A model generated the notes under the pieces. That model made no database searches and was not told the DNA's origin. It was given only the letters and a program-made list of their open reading frames with translations. The position numbers and the translations under genes were made by a program. Shown one piece after another: positions 50,460 to 58,610 of a stretch of 64,000 nucleotides of DNA; positions within the stretch are counted from its first letter, which is position 1, and each line of letters opens with the position of its first letter. The stretch lies in assembly GCA_963784995.1 (NCBI GenBank), contig CAWATZ010000014.1, forward strand, positions 310,001 through 374,000. Direction: 5' to 3'. Origin of the DNA: CAWATZ01 sp963784995. Lineage in GTDB: Bacteria > Planctomycetota > Planctomycetia > Gemmatales > Gemmataceae.

Positions 50460-51581
50460 GGCTGGACCATCTTCTCGAAATGATCGCTGCCGCAACCGCC
50501 GCGCGGCCTCGACCAGCCGGCACAGCTTCTGGTAGGCTTCGTCAATGGTCGGCGGCTCGCCGCTGTCCGGAGCGAAACCACAGTCCGGGTTCAAAGCGAT
50601 CCGTTCGGCCGGCAGGATGGTCGCTCCCGCGGCTCCGAGGGCCTCGATCTGCTCGACCGAAGGCAGGGACTCGCCGCGGACGTCAACCACACCCATGCCC
50701 ACGCCCAGGTGGTCGGGCAACAGTCGCAAATCGCTCACGTCTCCCGTGTTCGGGTAGGCGAACTCCAGGTTGACCCGGTCCACCCGGGCATCGCGCAATC
50801 GGGGCAAGATCGGCTTGTAGTCGCCAATCACGTCGCTCTGGCGCTTGTAGACGCTGTGGCAGCAGTGCAGGTGGACCTCCGCCTTCAGCCCCTCCACCAC
50901 GCGATTGATCGCAGTCAGAGCCTCCGAGAATTGTTGATCGGCGTTCCACGCCCGCCGCAGACGTTCATCGTGAATCTCTTCGCCCGCCGTCAAGCGGCGA
51001 TCGCAGAAGTAGGTCAGGGCCGGATCGTCCAGTTGGACAATGTCGATCCCCACCTCCACCAGCGCTCGCGCTTCCTGAGCCAGGATCTCGGCCAGATGCT
51101 CCAGGAAATGCTCCAGTGTCGGGTAGGCGTCGCGGCTGTGGCTTTCGTGCCAGTAGCGGACGGCAATCAGGAACGGGCTTGGCAGAGCGAACTTGGTCAC
51201 GCGATCGGTGTGCTGCACCAGGAACCTGGCGTCCTCGACGAAGACCGGTTCGGTGGCGGTCATCCGCCGGACGACGACCTCGGTGAACTTGGTCTCTCCC
51301 TGGTGGGTGAATTGCCGGCAGCGCTCAAAGCCGCCGACCCGGGTGAGGAACTCCCGTACGTACTGGGTCCGCCGCCATTCGCCGTCGCTGACCACGTCCA
51401 GCCCGGCCTGCTCCTGCAAGCGGATGGCGAAGAGAACGAAATCGTCCAGGGTGCGCTGGAATTGCTCGGCCGGCATCTCGCCGCGTCGGGCCAGCAGATC
51501 GCGGACGACCTGGGGACGGGGCAAGGAGCCGATGCCGTGAGTATAAAAGGGCGGCAGCTGCGCGGTCCGGGGCGTTTTCAC
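50451..51581 (-). CDS. Cobalamin-independent methionine synthase (MetE) C-terminal-domain protein
   Basis: 376 aa, a TIM-barrel protein corresponding to the catalytic C-terminal half of MetE. Evidence includes the opening FYTHGIGSLPRPQVVRDLL and DVVSDGEWRR. The zinc ligands are the HxC of VHLHCCHSVY and the distal Cys of LNPDCGF, with VQLDDPALTY between. Stand-alone C-terminal-type proteins act as methyltransferases on small corrinoids or related thiols in archaea and bacteria, so the substrate is open. The GTG start overlaps the upstream HMA gene's TGA (GTGA), implying coupled translation. Confidence 0.85.
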   Translation of the reverse strand: MKTPRTAQLPPFYTHGIGSLPRPQVVRDLLARRGEMPAEQFQRTLDDFVLFAIRLQEQAGLDVVSDGEWRRTQYVREFLTRVGGFERCRQFTHQGETKFTEVVVRRMTATEPVFVEDARFLVQHTDRVTKFALPSPFLIAVRYWHESHSRDAYPTLEHFLEHLAEILAQEARALVEVGIDIVQLDDPALTYFCDRRLTAGEEIHDERLRRAWNADQQFSEALTAINRVVEGLKAEVHLHCCHSVYKRQSDVIGDYKPILPRLRDARVDRVNLEFAYPNTGDVSDLRLLPDHLGVGMGVVDVRGESLPSVEQIEALGAAGATILPAERIALNPDCGFAPDSGEPPTIDEAYQKLCRLVEAARRLRQRSFREDGPASR

Positions 51582-52066
51582 GGTCGGAGTCCCTGGACGT
51601 TGGCCGGGGTGACGGACGCCAGGACGCTGCCCCAGATGACGACGTCCACCAGGACGTGCAGCGGGCCCAGCCAGACCAGCAGCGGCAGACCCGACCGCCG
51701 GCCGAGGAACCCCGCTCCGAACCAGACAGCGTCAGCGACCGCATGTCCCAGGAAACCGCGGACGCTGGCCCGGAGCAGCGAAGAAGAAAACCGTGGCCCC
51801 GTATCGGTCATCGCTCCCCGAGGTGCAGGCTCCAGCAGCCGCGGCAGGGTGGCCATGATAGCCTCGGTGCAGGTGGTCCGACGATCAAAGCGGATCAGGA
51901 CGTTTCGCGTTACCGGGTTGGCTTGAACGTCTTCCACGCCAGGTATTTCTCGGAGTCGGGCTTCGAGCCAATCGGCCTGCTCGTCGCAGAAACCCGGCAG
52001 ATGGACGCGCATGCGCCCGGGGGTCTGACTCAGCACCTGGGGCTGTTTCAGGGGAAAGGAACGCAT
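51578..52066 (-). CDS. HMA-like (heavy-metal-associated) domain protein
   Basis: 162 aa. LSQTPGRMRVHLPGFCDEQA, then EARLREIPGVEDVQANPVTR and NVLIRFDRRTTCTEAIMATL, are the ferredoxin-like beta-alpha-beta repeat of HMA_2 proteins. The CxxC metal pair is missing, as is normal for this subgroup. The C-terminal 70 residues are hydrophobic with two possible membrane helices (LGHAVADAVWFGAGFL, LLVWLGPLHVLVDVVIWGSV). Related proteins occur beside P-type ATPases. Here the partner is a MetE-like methyltransferase, which is unusual. Confidence 0.65.
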   Translation of the reverse strand: MRSFPLKQPQVLSQTPGRMRVHLPGFCDEQADWLEARLREIPGVEDVQANPVTRNVLIRFDRRTTCTEAIMATLPRLLEPAPRGAMTDTGPRFSSSLLRASVRGFLGHAVADAVWFGAGFLGRRSGLPLLVWLGPLHVLVDVVIWGSVLASVTPANVQGLRP

Positions 52067-52329
52067 GTGGTGGTTCTCTCCTCTGTCCTTCTTGCCGGAA
52101 GCCAGAATGGCGGGATGGCTTGTTAGCAACCCCTACGAAGCCGGATTAGCCTGGACTAATCCAGTTCCATAGTGAAGTCTACACGAGCATGGCGTCGGTG
52201 GCAACGGGAAAAATCAAATGAGCGTGCGGAAGTGCGAAAAGAGTCTTCCCCCGCTCGCGAAGACGAGCCGGGGGAAGGCAGGTGGTGGTCGCTCGCGCTC
52301 CCAGTTAGCTCCTTCAGCGGCGGGAAGCA

Positions 52330-52857
52330 TTACTTGCGGATGGGATGGTCCTCGCAGGCCAGCACGGCCACGGCCTTTTGCTCGGGCTGGATGACCAGCA
52401 CAAAGCCGAATATGTGAGTGTGGGTCGGAGTTCCGACATTGGTTTCGTACGTGACACAATCCGGTCGCTCTTCCCAGGGCCGAAACTTGGTAACGATTTC
52501 GGGATTGCCCAAGTGTTCCGTGAGTCTGTTGTAAAGCCACTGGATTCCCTTCTCATTCACTCCGCTGCGCTCGATGGTTTCCCGAACCGCTTGGACAAGT
52601 TGAACAGTGAATTCCTGACCCTGCGAGGGTAAGGCGGTGAATTCACCGCGTGCCAGGGCCGCCAGAGCTTCCTGGATCATCTCGGGGGTGACGTAATAAA
52701 TGCTGCGTAATCGTTGGGGTGGCGGCGGTTGGCGTCGGGGGCGGTCGTTCTCGGGCGGTCGCGGCACTTTTGGTGGCGGAGTGCAGGGCACACCCGGAGT
52801 GAGTCTCAGGCCCCTTTGCCCTTTTGGCGCCGGTCTTGGTCCTCGTGGCGGCATCAT
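52330..52857 (-). CDS. Hypothetical protein with proline-rich N-terminus
   Basis: 175 aa. Residues 1-50 are disordered and rich in Pro, Arg and Lys (PKVPRPPENDRPRRQPPPPQ). The folded remainder starts IYYVTPEMIQEALAALARGE and ends in beta strands (THIFGFVLVIQPEQKAVAVL). No signal peptide or known family is recognised. It starts with ATGATG 15 bp after the DUF6941-like gene, whose product it probably accompanies. The gene end lies about 60 bp from a short GC-poor stretch without features. Confidence 0.55.
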   Translation of the reverse strand: MMPPRGPRPAPKGQRGLRLTPGVPCTPPPKVPRPPENDRPRRQPPPPQRLRSIYYVTPEMIQEALAALARGEFTALPSQGQEFTVQLVQAVRETIERSGVNEKGIQWLYNRLTEHLGNPEIVTKFRPWEERPDCVTYETNVGTPTHTHIFGFVLVIQPEQKAVAVLACEDHPIRK

Positions 52858-52872
52858 GGTTTCACCTTGGGG

Positions 52873-53318
52873 CTAACCCCCTGTTGCCAGCTCCGCGATC
52901 AACCGCCGTTCCAGGACAACAACCTCGGAGCCTGGCGCAGGGAATCCAGGTCCGTGGACGTACAGTTGAAGGCTGTAGTAACCCGCGGCTGGTATGGTGA
53001 CGCGGAACTGGTGAAAGATCAATTCTTTCACATCAAGTGGCTCGTCGAAATGCGCCGACAACAAATGGCGGAAGAGGGGGGGCGGGAGTCCCGCATGTCC
53101 ACCAGACGCAACTCGACCAGCACATCCCCAGCACACTCTGTCAAAACAACATAGAACTCCATTGTCAGGTATTCGATCGGGTAAGACTCCGGGATCACCC
53201 TCCAGTAGGGAGTCGCGATTGTCACTGTTCCCGTCTGAACGTCGAGGGAGACGCTCTGCGCGAGAATCAAAGCGAGACACGATGGCATTCGCGGCAAGGC
53301 CGGTTTGGGCGGTTGCAC
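52873..53318 (-). CDS. DUF6941-like protein, one frameshift
   Basis: About 148 aa. The pattern MPSCLALILAQSVSLDVQTG, then YWRVIPESYPIEYLTMEFYV and LVELRLVDM, ending FRVTIPAAGYYSLQLYVHG and VVVLERRLIAEL, fits the all-beta DUF6941 family common in planctomycetes. The two halves are in different frames. One more G in the G7 run at 53076-53082 joins them as DSRPPLFRHLLSAHF. The GTG at 53318 has AGGAG six bases upstream and is preferred over the ATG at 53288. The family's function is unknown. Confidence 0.55.
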
Positions 53319-53574
53319 GTGCGGCTCCTGTGGACTTCCCTTCGCAACCCATCGCCCGATTCCCTGGTGATGGAACCCGATCCGCTTCTATCCATCCTCA
53401 AGTATACCGTACCGCCTCCCTGGACACCAGCCCCTGCGGTTGGCCTTGATCGCCATCCGCCGCTCGCGTATAGACCTGCTTGTCCCTGATGGCGTGGTCT
53501 GGCAATCCCTGCCGATTTCCCCGGCGGTCTCTCCGCTTCCAATACGGCGAGAGTCTCCGGGAACGGGTTGAACC

Positions 53575-54834
53575 ATGAAAACGATCCTTCCGCCTGCGCT
53601 GGTTGGGTTCCTCCTCCTGCACGCTGCCGCCGTGCCGTTGTGGGCGGACGAGGAAGCCTCGGCTGCCGCCGCGAGCGCAGCAAAACAGCCCGCCGTCACC
53701 GGCAAGATCCTGGTGCTGACCAATGAGGGCACCCTGGAAGGGGACATCGAGCGCATCGGCTCGCAGTATCGTCTGCGGCGCAGCATCGGCGAGACCTGGG
53801 TGCCCGGCGACCGTGTGCTGCACCTGTGCAGCTCCAACGAGGAAGCCTACGTCTTCCTCCGCGGCCGATCCAACCTCAAAGACCCCGACGAACGGCTGAA
53901 ACTGGCTCAGTGGTGTCACCAGCGCGGTCTGCACGTCCAGGCGCTGGACGAAGTCCGGGCGGCCGTGAAGCTGCGGCCGGAACATGCCCAGAGCAAACGC
54001 TTGCTGGCGTGTCTGGAGCAACGGGCCGCCGAGAACCGGGCCAACGAGGGCCAACCCAGACCGAAGGAACCGGAGCCGACTCCGGAGCCGGACCTGAAAC
54101 TGACCGGTGAGGCCCTGGGCCAGTTCGCCTCGCGGGTGCAGCCAATCCTGATGAATAGCTGCGCCAGCTGCCATGCCGCCGGCCGAGGTGGGTCGTTCAA
54201 GCTGCAGCGGGCGTACGAAACCAGCAACCGCCGGGTGACCAAACAGAACATCGTTGCCGTGCTCGCTCAACTTCGTCCGCAGCAGCCCGAAGTGAGCCCG
54301 TTCCTCGTCAAGGGCCTGGCCGTTCACGGCAGCATGAGTCAACCTCCCTTCAAGAACCGGCAGGCGCCCGCGTTCCGGATGCTGGAGGACTGGGTCCTTC
54401 TGGTATCGAAGAACCAGCCGCTGGCAGCCGACGCCCTGCGCGTGGAAGTGGGGCCGGGCTGGCGCGGAGAAGCCACGGCCACTCCACCGGCGAACCGCTT
54501 TGCCTCGCTCGCAGCGGAACGACCGGCCGCGACGGAACTCCCTTTGGCTCCGGGGTCTGCTGTTCTCCCCTCGCCGCTGTCGGTCCCCAATGCTGCCGGC
54601 CTTGCAGCGACTGAAAGGCCGGCAGCGATGGACGTTCCAGCCACCGGCGAGCGGCGCGGCGTCAGCCCGCCGGTGCGCAGTGGGACGCCAGCCCCAGCCT
54701 CACCGCCTCCGGTGGCGAATGAACCCACCGCGCCGGACCCGACCGACCCCTACGATAAGGAGTGGTTCAACCAGGAAACTCAGCGGCGAAACGGCCAGAC
54801 GAACCCACTGCCGGGAGGACCACCGGAGCGGTGA
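53575..54834 (+). CDS. Exported c-type heme protein with CxxCH motif
   Basis: 419 aa. The signal peptide MKTILPPALVGFLLLHAAAV is cut near WADEE. An N-terminal beta domain (GKILVLTNEGTLEGDIERIG) and helices resembling TPR (ALDEVRAAVKLRPEHAQ) precede a single heme site, QPILMNSCASCHAAGRGGSF. The C-terminal 120 residues are Pro/Ala-rich linker. Two palindromic elements are read in frame there (NAAGLAATERPAAM from 54592-54626 and GERRGVSPPVRS from 54646-54677). It is a periplasmic electron carrier or sensor of unknown pathway. The stop overlaps the next gene's GTG (GTGA), so expression is coupled. Confidence 0.78.
   Translation: MKTILPPALVGFLLLHAAAVPLWADEEASAAAASAAKQPAVTGKILVLTNEGTLEGDIERIGSQYRLRRSIGETWVPGDRVLHLCSSNEEAYVFLRGRSNLKDPDERLKLAQWCHQRGLHVQALDEVRAAVKLRPEHAQSKRLLACLEQRAAENRANEGQPRPKEPEPTPEPDLKLTGEALGQFASRVQPILMNSCASCHAAGRGGSFKLQRAYETSNRRVTKQNIVAVLAQLRPQQPEVSPFLVKGLAVHGSMSQPPFKNRQAPAFRMLEDWVLLVSKNQPLAADALRVEVGPGWRGEATATPPANRFASLAAERPAATELPLAPGSAVLPSPLSVPNAAGLAATERPAAMDVPATGERRGVSPPVRSGTPAPASPPPVANEPTAPDPTDPYDKEWFNQETQRRNGQTNPLPGGPPER
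54592..54626. repeat. In-frame 12-bp hairpin inside the heme protein gene
   Basis: GCTGCCGGCCTT and AAGGCCGGCAGC flank an 11-nt loop. It lies in the linker part of the protein, 20 bp before the family C copy. Confidence 0.8.
54646..54677. repeat. In-frame copy of the family C palindrome arm
   Basis: 32 bp identical to 34328-34359 in the intergenic palindrome. It is translated as a stretch ending RRGVSPPVR without breaking the reading frame. Confidence 0.9.
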
Positions 54835-56262
54835 CCGCGCCGACGCTGCCACGCCAGATTGCCCAGCAACCCCGGCAGGAAAGGCCAGCGCTTGCCTTCG
54901 TGCCGCGTCCGATCCTGGCCGCTTGGCTGCTCCTGGCCCTGCTCCTGGCCGTGCGGACCGTGGTGTCGCCCGTCCGGCACACCGTGTTCCCGCTCCTGGC
55001 CGCTGCTTCCACCCGTTTCTGGAACGATCAGCCGATTTACGGCAACTACAGACCGCTCGACTACTTCCGCTATCCTCCGGTCTTCGCCGTGGCCTTGACG
55101 CCGCTGGCCGCGCTCGGCCTGTACCTGGGCGGCATCCTCTGGGGTTGGTTGAACCTGGCGGTGTTCGGAGCCGGTTTGTGGCGTGCGTGGCGCGATCTGC
55201 TACAGACTCGGGGCTGGGGTGAGCGCCGGCAAATCCTCTTTTTCCTGCTGGCGCTTCTGGGAGCGCTGCGTGGTCTGTGGAATGGCCAGAGCAATGCCCT
55301 GGCGGTGGGCCTGCTCCTCCTGGGGACTGCCGACCTTTTTTGCCGGCGTCCCTGGCGAGCGGCCTTCTGGCTGGCTGGTGCGGTCGCTCTGAAACTGACG
55401 CCGCTGCCCGTCGTGCTGCTGCTGGTGGCCGTCTGTCCGCGCTCCCTGCTCGGTCGGGTGCCTGCCGCCCTGGCCGTCATTGGCCTGGCCCCGTTCCTGC
55501 TGGGGCCGGTCGGGATGGCGGCCCGGCATTACGAGGAGTGGCTGAATCACCTGGTGAGCAGTGCCAGCGAACGCTGGGTCGGGTTCCGCGATGCCTGGAC
55601 GCTGTACCTCGCGGCACAGCACCTCCTGGGTCTGGCTCCGGGCCGCGTTGCCGCTCGATGAGCCACTGGCGAGCCCGGGTTATCGGCTACTCCAGTTGCT
55701 CACGGCGGGCGCGGCGCTGGCGTGGTGTCATTCCGAAGCCGACGCGGACCGAAGCGCGGAAGGATGAATCAACTCCGCTCCGATCACTCCGCGTTCGGCC
55801 GTCTCCTTGCTTCTGGAGACCCTGGCGATGGGCCTGGGCTGGCTGATGCTGTTCGGTCCCGCCGTGGAATCGGCCAGCTATGCCTTCCTGGCTCCGGTCC
55901 TCGCCTGGGCGGTGGTTGAACCCGGCAGCGGACCCGTGCGCCGAACACTGGCCGTAACGTCGGCGTTGCTGATCCTGGTCCTGGGCTGGAATGCGGTCGG
56001 CAGTCTGCTCCGGCCCGCGTTTCCCGCCGTGGTGGCCGCCTTGCCCCTGGGGACGTGCCTGTTTCTGATCTGGCTGGTGACGCGACCGGCACCCGAGTAC
56101 CGTGCAGTCGTTACAATCCTTTCCCGCAGCGCTCGAAATCCGAAATCCGAAATCCGAAATCCGAAATCCGAAATCCACCCGAAACTCAGAATCCGATTCC
56201 AAAAGAAGAACACGGAGTTCCCGTTTCGGATTGCGGATCGAGACACCCCCATCCCGTGGTGA
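54831..56262 (+). CDS. GT87/DUF2029-like membrane glycosyltransferase, frameshift and in-frame stop
   Basis: About 475 aa. Many membrane helices (ILAAWLLLALLLAVRTVV, FFLLALLGALRGLWNGQSNA, AAFWLAGAVALKLTPLPVVL). The family signatures FWNDQPIYGNYRPLDYFRYP, RGLWNGQSNA and LKLTPLP match mannosyltransferase-like GT87 proteins that use polyprenyl-phosphate sugars. Frame one ends at 55661. Restoring a CG at about 55640 gives LAPGRALPLDEPLASPGYRL. That frame meets a TGA at 55765-55767, then continues LLLETLAMGLGWLMLFGPAV to 56262. The GTG at 54831 overlaps the preceding TGA. Confidence 0.75.
56134..56175. repeat. Six tandem CGAAATC heptamers
   Basis: Exact 7-nt repeats near the glycosyltransferase 3' end. 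Because 7 is not a multiple of 3, the encoded tail reads RNPKSEIRNPKSE. Copy-number change would shift the frame for the gene end. Confidence 0.9.
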
Positions 56263-56266
56263 AACC

Positions 56267-57364
56267 ATGAGCGGCCTGGCCAGGTTTGGAGTGATTGCCG
56301 GCGTGCTGTCGCTCCTGCCGGTCCCCGCCCAAGCGCAGGCCGGCCTGCCGGCCGGAGCGCACGCAGGCGTGCGAGGGCCGGCCGCCAGCCCGATCCCGGC
56401 GCAGCAGCACCTGGCCGGCACGCTGGTCGATCACACCAAGAACCACGGCTGCGACCGCCGCATCTGGGCAGCCGCCCTGGGCGAGAAGCGCGACCTGTAC
56501 GTCTACTTGCCGCCCGGCTTCAACCCCAGCTGCCGGTATCCCGTGATGATCTGGCTGCACGGCATCATTCAAGATGAAAAGACCTTCATCGACAGCGGGC
56601 TCAAGGAGATCGATGCCGAGATGGCCGCCGGGCGGATGCCGCCCACCATCATCGCCATCCCCGATGGCTCCGAGCTGGGCCGGTTTGCCGTCTTTGTCCC
56701 CCAACCCCTCTGGCTCAACAGCAAGGTCGGCAACTTCGAGGATTACGTCGTTCAGGACGTCTGGGGCTTTGTGCAGGAGCATTACCCCATCCGGCCCGAG
56801 CGCCAGGCCCACGTCCTGGCCGGCTTCTCGGGCGGGGGGGCAGCCGCGTATCGCATCAGCATCAAGCATCGCGACCAGTTCGCCGTCGCGGCCGGCGTCG
56901 CGGCCCCGCTCAATTTTCGCTGGATCGACTGCCACGGCCGCTACTTTACCCACTTCGATCCCGACTGCTGGGGCTGGCGCGAGAGGATCCTTGGGCATGA
57001 GGTTGTGGGCCGATTTTACGGCGTGATCCTTATCCGCCTGGGACAGCTGATCTTCCCCCTGTATGGCCGGGGACCGCAGGCGGTCGAGATGATGGCCCGC
57101 GAAAACCCCATCGAGATGCTCGACAGCCACAACGTCTGCCCGGGAGAGCTGGCGATGTTCGTGGCCTACGGCGGCAAGGATGAGTTCAACCTGGGCGCCC
57201 AGATCGAGAGCTTCCTGTTCCGGGCCAAGCAGCGGGGACTGTGCGTGGAGGTCGGTTTTGATCCCGAGGGGCATCACAACCATGAGCTGGCCGTCGAGTT
57301 CATGCCCAGGCTGGCCGGCTGGCTGCTGCCGCTGCTCGCCCCTTACGCCCCGCCACCGAAATGA
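56267..57364 (+). CDS. Secreted esterase (alpha/beta hydrolase, PF00756-like)
   Basis: 365 aa. The signal peptide (FGVIAGVLSLLPVPAQAQA) is followed by an in-frame palindromic segment (AGLPAGAHAGVRG). Then comes an alpha/beta hydrolase: LYVYLPPGFNPSCRYPVMIW, the oxyanion region LHGIIQDEK, nucleophile elbow AGFSGGGAAA (GxSxG), Asp near YGGKDEFN, and His in PEGHHNHELA. This is the esterase D/putative esterase group acting on acyl or feruloyl esters; the substrate is unknown. The start at 56267 is four bases after the preceding stop, so both belong to the heme protein-GT87 transcript. Confidence 0.85.
   Translation: MSGLARFGVIAGVLSLLPVPAQAQAGLPAGAHAGVRGPAASPIPAQQHLAGTLVDHTKNHGCDRRIWAAALGEKRDLYVYLPPGFNPSCRYPVMIWLHGIIQDEKTFIDSGLKEIDAEMAAGRMPPTIIAIPDGSELGRFAVFVPQPLWLNSKVGNFEDYVVQDVWGFVQEHYPIRPERQAHVLAGFSGGGAAAYRISIKHRDQFAVAAGVAAPLNFRWIDCHGRYFTHFDPDCWGWRERILGHEVVGRFYGVILIRLGQLIFPLYGRGPQAVEMMARENPIEMLDSHNVCPGELAMFVAYGGKDEFNLGAQIESFLFRAKQRGLCVEVGFDPEGHHNHELAVEFMPRLAGWLLPLLAPYAPPPK
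56329..56373. repeat. 45-bp palindromic element inside the esterase gene (copy 2)
   Basis: Identical to 16179-16223 but coding on the other strand. It follows the signal peptide directly, between QAQ and the mature chain, where extra residues do least harm. Confidence 0.93.
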
Positions 57365-57381
57365 ATCCCTCCTCTCCCCGC

Positions 57382-57423
57382 GAAGCGCAGGCACGCCTGC
57401 GTGCCGGAGCGCAACGCACGCAG
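57382..57423. repeat. Diverged relative of the 45-bp element
   Basis: GAAGCGCAGGCACGCCTGCG, then TGCCGGAGCGCAACGCACGC. It shares AAGCGCAGGC...CCGGAGCGCA...CGCACGCAGG with the coding copies and lies just after the esterase stop. Confidence 0.7.
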
Positions 57424-57542
57424 GGAAAAAAGCCTGCCAGACCAGAAACCGATGCAGATTGTCGATTGACACGATTGGTCCTTCCTTTACAAAAAGCGAG
57501 ACAGTAGTTGCAATCGGGTCGGTTTCATTTCGGAGGAGGATT

Positions 57543-58303
57543 GTGGCGACAGAAATGCACGGAGTCCCTCCCCTGCGGCAGGCGGCGAGCGGCCTGGGGA
57601 TGGTCTTTGCCGCGGCCGCGCTGGGGTTCCTGACCCTGTTCGCCCAGACGCTGATCCTGGCCAACGTCCGGGAGAGCCGGCTGGAACCGATCCTGCTGGG
57701 GATCTGGGGTCTGCTGGAGATGCTGGCCTTTCGCGGCCGCTGGCTCTGTTTCGCGCCAGGGCCAGCTTGCGTGCCAAGAACACCCTACGCGCCTCCATCG
57801 CCCTTACCGGCCTGGCCGCCTTGCTTGAGATCGGCCTGGCGGTTTTCACCGGACTGGTGTTCTTCAAGGTCATCGAACTGGATGAAGCGACACTCCAGCT
57901 GGTCGAGAAGTATCTCTGGGTCGCCCTGCTCGCTCCCGCGGTGCATTTGCTCTCCACGATCCTCTTTCTCTTCTACGTCCGCGGCATGACCATCGCGATC
58001 GAGCGCTCCGAGTACGGGACCGATGCCGTTGCCGTGGTCGTGACCGGTGTGCTGATCTACCTGGTGCTGCTGCCGGTGGTTCTGCTGCTGATCTGGTTCG
58101 CTTACTGGCTGAAGTTGCTCAAGTGGGACGTGATCGAAATGATGCTTCAGCCGCACTTCATTGCCGGCGCCTTCTGGGTCCTGGCCCTGTACCCGGTCAT
58201 CCTCTATTGCCGATTGCTGACCCAGCTGCGCGATGCCCTGCTGTACGTGGTCGAAAACGAGGAACGCGAGAAAAAGCACAAGCGACCGGTTGGCGAACTG
58301 TGA
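57543..58303 (+). CDS. Polytopic membrane protein, one frameshift
   Basis: About 253 aa with five or six helices: LGMVFAAAALGFLTLFAQTL, LLGIWGLLEMLAF, IALTGLAALLEIGLAVFTGL, WVALLAPAVHLLSTILFLFY, VVTGVLIYLVLLPVVLLLIW and FIAGAFWVLALYPVILYCRL. The C-terminus is charged (VENEEREKKHKRP). The frame changes near 57750-57765, where FRGRWLCFAPG should continue into LRAKNTLRASIAL. The GTG at 57543 follows AGGAGGA, which decides the start. No family is recognised. It could sense or transport, but nothing in the sequence says which. Confidence 0.65.
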
Positions 58304-58610
58304 AGCACGTGGCGGCGATGGATTGCATTGCGCTGATGCACACACATGATGGAAGGGGTTGGGGAGGGGTTTGAGCCTCTTCCTCGGATTCTTTCCTCCA
58401 TGCGGCACGAGCCCTGTTCCCCGCACGATCGGCATTTCCTTGCCATCTCGCCCCATTGACCGGGATGGGTCCCCGGCCCGCGGCCGCGGCCGTGCCCGGC
58501 TGTTGCATCGCCGCCGGGCTCCTCATAGACTGATCCCAACTGGGAGCGCGGAACTCTCTTTTGCGCCGCGCTCCCAGTTGGGAGTTCCGAGTCCGGGAGG
58601 AGCGAGAGCC
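58304..58610. other. Leader of the RND operon with a 17-bp palindrome
   Basis: No gene. CCCAACTGGGAGCGCGG (58535-58551) pairs with CCGCGCTCCCAGTTGGG (58566-58582) around a 14-nt loop, 28 bp upstream of the RND start. It could influence expression of the pump. Confidence 0.8.
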
